From assembly GCA_034336665.1 (NCBI GenBank), contig CM067570.1, forward strand, positions 17,360,502 to 17,424,501: a stretch of DNA of 64,000 nt, given 5' to 3'. The position numbers and the translations under genes are program-made. Source of the stretch: Luscinia megarhynchos. Taxonomy: Eukaryota > Chordata > Aves > Passeriformes > Turdidae. Positions 60,134-64,000 of this stretch are shown in pieces; the first letter of the stretch is position 1; the number at the start of each line of letters is the position of its first letter. Below the pieces are notes generated by a model. That model searched no databases. It was not told the DNA's origin and was given only the letters and a program-made list of their open reading frames with translations.

Positions 60134-63100
60134 TCCTCATGGCCCGACTTCTGCCAAGCGAATAGCATTTTTAAATCCAAGGAGTCATTTGTTACATAAA
60201 AACATAATTACATTCTCATTACTGCTTTTTTGAGCTTAATACAAAAATATTTCAGAACATGAAAAGTAAAACAACTTTTAAAAAATTTAAAATTATAGAA
60301 ACCAAAATCCAGTGAACCAGGAAAACCTTACAAATTTAACACCAAACAAAAAAGTAGAGGCTCAGTGACAGATTGATCACTGAAGAGGTATATCAAAACT
60401 AGGCTATAAAGAAGACTTGCATTTAGTTTTTCCATAAATGTGCACCATTGTTTAAAAAAATATTTAATTAAATACTATCTATGAAAAAGTAGTAGGAAAG
60501 AGCATTTAGCAGGCTTATGCGATATTTCGTTCTTCATATCTAAACTAAATAAAGGCCCTCACTTGGTGTAAAAGTAGAAAAGGAAAATTAAAGGTTGGTA
60601 TCACATCCTGTAAGTTTTTAGATTTTACTGATGTGAAAAAACAATACCATTAAGTTTGTCAAAGTTTTTTCTTGATGTCCAAGACTAATATCAGTAGTCT
60701 GAAGATTCAGGGTTGTGGTGCATTGGTGGAACAAAATTAGCTTGGCTAATTGTGCTGTGTGGTGGCTAGAACCGGTTCAATTAAATATTTTCTCTGACAA
60801 ATTTCACAATCACACAAAATCATGTGCATTATGTGTGCATATGATGCATATATGCGCTTTATAGGTCTACCACAATTTATCAGATATTATCTCTCAAAAA
60901 TCACAATTTCTTTACAAATATTTGCAATGTTGATGATAGTTCGACCCAGTTCAGAATCATATGGGCATGTGGGATATCTACATACTAGTGCATATTTTTC
61001 TACATGGGGATAAGGGGTCCAGTAGTTCAGACATGTGCTTATGACTGTGTGCCTCCTGTATATTTATCCCACAGTTCCCTTGTGCATCTGTTATTTATTT
61101 AAGTATCTTTTTTATTCTTAGCTATAGATATATTTATGCTGCTGAGCATCTTTTCCATTAAAGACCATATAGAGGAAAATGTAATGTAGCAAGAAATACT
61201 AGCACATTAGGCAGTGCAACAAGGGACTGAAGCGCATTTCATCAAGAGTAAAGTGTTGAACGTTGTATAAGGTATAAAAATAGAATGAGCTGGTAAGTCT
61301 GACTTTCTCACACTGTGTATTCCAATAGGCAATTTGTATATATACTCCATTAGGATGTAGGAGCCTAACACTGAAGTAGTTAAGTCAATTCATTTTTCAA
61401 TAACAAGGCAATTATTTCACAGCAAATGACTACAGATTTAAAGTGTAAATCGAGAACTATTTATATATAAATAGAGTAAAATGTAAATGAGGCTAGCTTT
61501 ACAATGATCTGTGCTAATAAAATATTATATATATTTGGATAACACTAAGTAAGAGGCGAGATCTCTCAAGTGCAGAGGTTTTAGTCTTTGAAGTAAAAAG
61601 TTCAGCAATGCATCTAAACACAAAAAATACAAAGCTTCATATACACCTTTTAAATTAGTTTGTTTTCATTTCTAAATATCTATTTTGTTGCTAATTTAAT
61701 AAAGTAGTTGGAATTTAGGGTATAAAACTCAGCAGTGCTTAGTGTAGGATGAGGGGGCAGTTAAAGGTCATTTCATTAGAGGTGAAAGACAGAAAAAATT
61801 GCAGAAAAAGTATGTTGAAAATCTTTTTTCTGCCGTTTCAATTTCAATCTGACAGGGACTTGGCAGCTAACAGCAAAATCTGGGGAAGCCATGAACAAGG
61901 TTCAAAGCTGCTTTTTAAACGATAGCAAGCAGAAAAAAAGAAAAGTGGAAAATAGACTCTTACTCTTTTTTTCTCCCCTGTACTAGATTAGGACAAACAT
62001 AACATACCAGGGAAGGTTTTGAAGACTGAACAGTCCTACACTAACCATTGATCAAAAGTATTGTTTTCCTGAAAGAAACAAATGACACTATTACATATAC
62101 CCAAACATTGTTTACCTATCCAACAGTGAGAAAATGGGAATGTGCTTAAGTGCTTTTGAACATATGGACACTCACATACACAGCAACGTGTCACAGAATA
62201 GGCTGGTTCAGATTAAGCTGGTGATTAGAAGAACTATGAATCAACACATTTTACAGCAGAAAGTAAACAAGCAAATAACAGACAAGTAAATGCGTCATAA
62301 GACCTATTTTAAATTGACCACTTTGTTCTAATTTGTTAATAGTTCATAATATACTGGGAATGCACTGTAACACATTAATTATTCATTACATAATTTTCTT
62401 TTAGTAGTGCAAACCCCCTCAATAGCAGCTTCTTTAGCTTGAAGCAGGGGAAAGCTGCTGACACACTAGCAAGTCTTCAGCATTTTCTTGGAAATATTTC
62501 ATCCTCTATCTCTAGGAAAAAAAACCACACTAATTTTGAACCTTACGCATTCACACAGTTCTGTCCCTTTTAGATCTGTCTCCACAGCTACTATTTCAGT
62601 TGGATATATTTGTTTCTCCTTAGAGACTTATTCATGTAACAAAGATTACAGCAGCTCCTCAGTTTTAGCATAGCTCTTCAAGTTCTATGGCCCTGTCCAG
62701 ACTGAGCAGATAAATAGAGGAGGCCAAACTGCAGGGTCAGTTAAGTGGGTGATGGAGAGGGACAGTGGTTTGATGAGGGTAAGTACTCGATTGCAGTCAT
62801 TTCAGACATTGATCATTAATTAAGTTCCAAATGTGTTCAATAACTCAGCTACTCCTGAGTTTATTTTTTTATTGTTAAGGAGGATGAGGTCTTCCTATGA
62901 TGAAAACAACTGAGATCACAACCATATGCTTTATATATTTCATCATTCAGAAAATTCAAAGTCTGGGAAAACAAGGTAGTTCTCACAAACGAAAGATTTA
63001 GCAGGATCAAATTGAAAACTAGGTTTTTGTAAGCCTGGCTCTGGAAATAATTTTAGCTATATACGTGGAGTCTTGCAAAAGCAACTGTAGCACTCATCAA

Positions 63101-64000
63101 GGATAAAAAGGAGTCTGAAATACATAACAAATTCATCCCTTATGAAACCTGTTCATGAGACAAACAAAAAACATGTTGGCACTAATAAAGGTATTAACCA
63201 CCTTCATAACCAGCTAAAAAACATTGCTTATGAAATTTCCATATGCAATGATTTCCAAGGACATTCCTTGGGATATTTTGGGCAAATGAAAAATTTGAAC
63301 TAGTTTTTTGGACTGTCCACAATGAAGAATAAACTTCTTCAAGCAGTCCCCATAGCTTGAACTACTATGCCCTTCATTGATGGTAAATACACCAAAAATA
63401 GCAATTCATTACTTACTTATTAACCCATTTAATAATTTTACATTTTACAACTAAGCCTCTTCTAAAAGATGAGAAAAATCAGAACTTAAGTTACAAACAA
63501 GTATATTACTGTTTCTTTTTAGAATGGCTGTACCACAAAGCTGTCTATTAATATCTTCTATAGATTCCTGTAGTATCAGTCATTTAATAAGAAAAATATT
63601 TTAATTCTGATCTGCATTACTTACTGAAAGGAGGTAGGAAAAAATTATCTATTTTGTCATAGATAATACCAAAACATTGAAGAAGCCTGAATTAGTTTTC
63701 CAGATGGTTTCTGTTTAGCATACCCCCTTTGAAACAGCATCCTACCAGGCAAAGGCAAAACCAGTCAACTCAGAATTCCTCAAGGAGTCAGTCCAAAACC
63801 TTTTGACCAGGATCCATCTGCTCGGTCTTTTTAAAAAGGAACACTGCTACTAAAGCCAGTATTTCTATTATTTGCAGTTTATAGGAACATTTTGCACAGT
63901 GGATTCTTATTCTGATTTTCAGAACATCTACCTGCCTTTCATGGGCTATGGCTGTTCAGAGACAACTAGCTGGGATTGCTGTGAGATGGAGAGGGGAGCT
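60134..64000. other. AT-rich noncoding stretch, no gene seen
   Basis: No credible coding frame is present. A perfect 18-base palindrome, CTATTTATATATAAATAG, lies at 61458-61475. A donor-like AGG/GTAAGTA occurs near 62779 on the plus strand without a recognisable exon. No transposon was recognised. Confidence 0.5.

Noticed and set aside
59836..60199. Overlapping open frames of 70-119 codons on both strands
   Set aside because: They lie within the ERV LTR, which is noncoding.
1..64000. Bacterial-type systems such as operons, CRISPR arrays, insertion sequences or phage
   Set aside because: There are no dense gene clusters, ribosome binding sites or spaced direct repeats. Vertebrate retroelements establish a bird nuclear context.

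Overview
The window looks like noncoding nuclear DNA from a bird, most likely a passerine. Three interspersed elements support this: a tRNA-derived SINE whose 3' tail matches avian CR1 (10277-10412, like the zebra finch TguSINE1 family), a 5'-truncated CR1 LINE (44473-45440, minus), and two copies of one avian retroviral LTR family (19768-20085 and 59565-60133, both minus). Low interspersed-repeat density and short A-rich, AT and purine microsatellites also fit a bird. Family names come from memory of consensus sequences, not from a search.

No protein-coding gene can be supported. The background is AT-rich and full of stops in all frames. The long open frames come from the heptamer array near 12 kb, the purine tract near 33.7 kb, or chance. 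The window is best read as intergenic or deep intronic sequence. A few blocks have exon-like splice signals and are listed with low confidence: 7428-7566 (-), 53030-53170 (-), 56259-56324 (-) and 55481-55680 (+).

Layout: 1-11459 is AT-rich noncoding DNA with one A/C-rich tract, a GC-elevated block at 7428-8000, the SINE and an adjacent ATGT microsatellite. 11460-13130 is the most distinctive region: a CpG-rich island largely filled by about 1.38 kb of a 7-bp minisatellite. 13131-33531 is AT-rich noncoding DNA with a 30-bp tandem duplication and the truncated LTR. 33532-33984 is an uninterrupted 453-base purine tract. 33985-44472 is noncoding, 44473-45440 is the CR1 copy, and 45441-59564 is noncoding with a GA repeat and the candidate exons. 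59565-60133 is a near full-length solo LTR, and 60134-64000 is noncoding.

No set of genes acting together is visible. The part most likely to be functional is the 11.46-13.13 kb CpG island, a possible promoter. Its minisatellite has an unusual property: every reading frame of a strand gives the same heptapeptide repeat.
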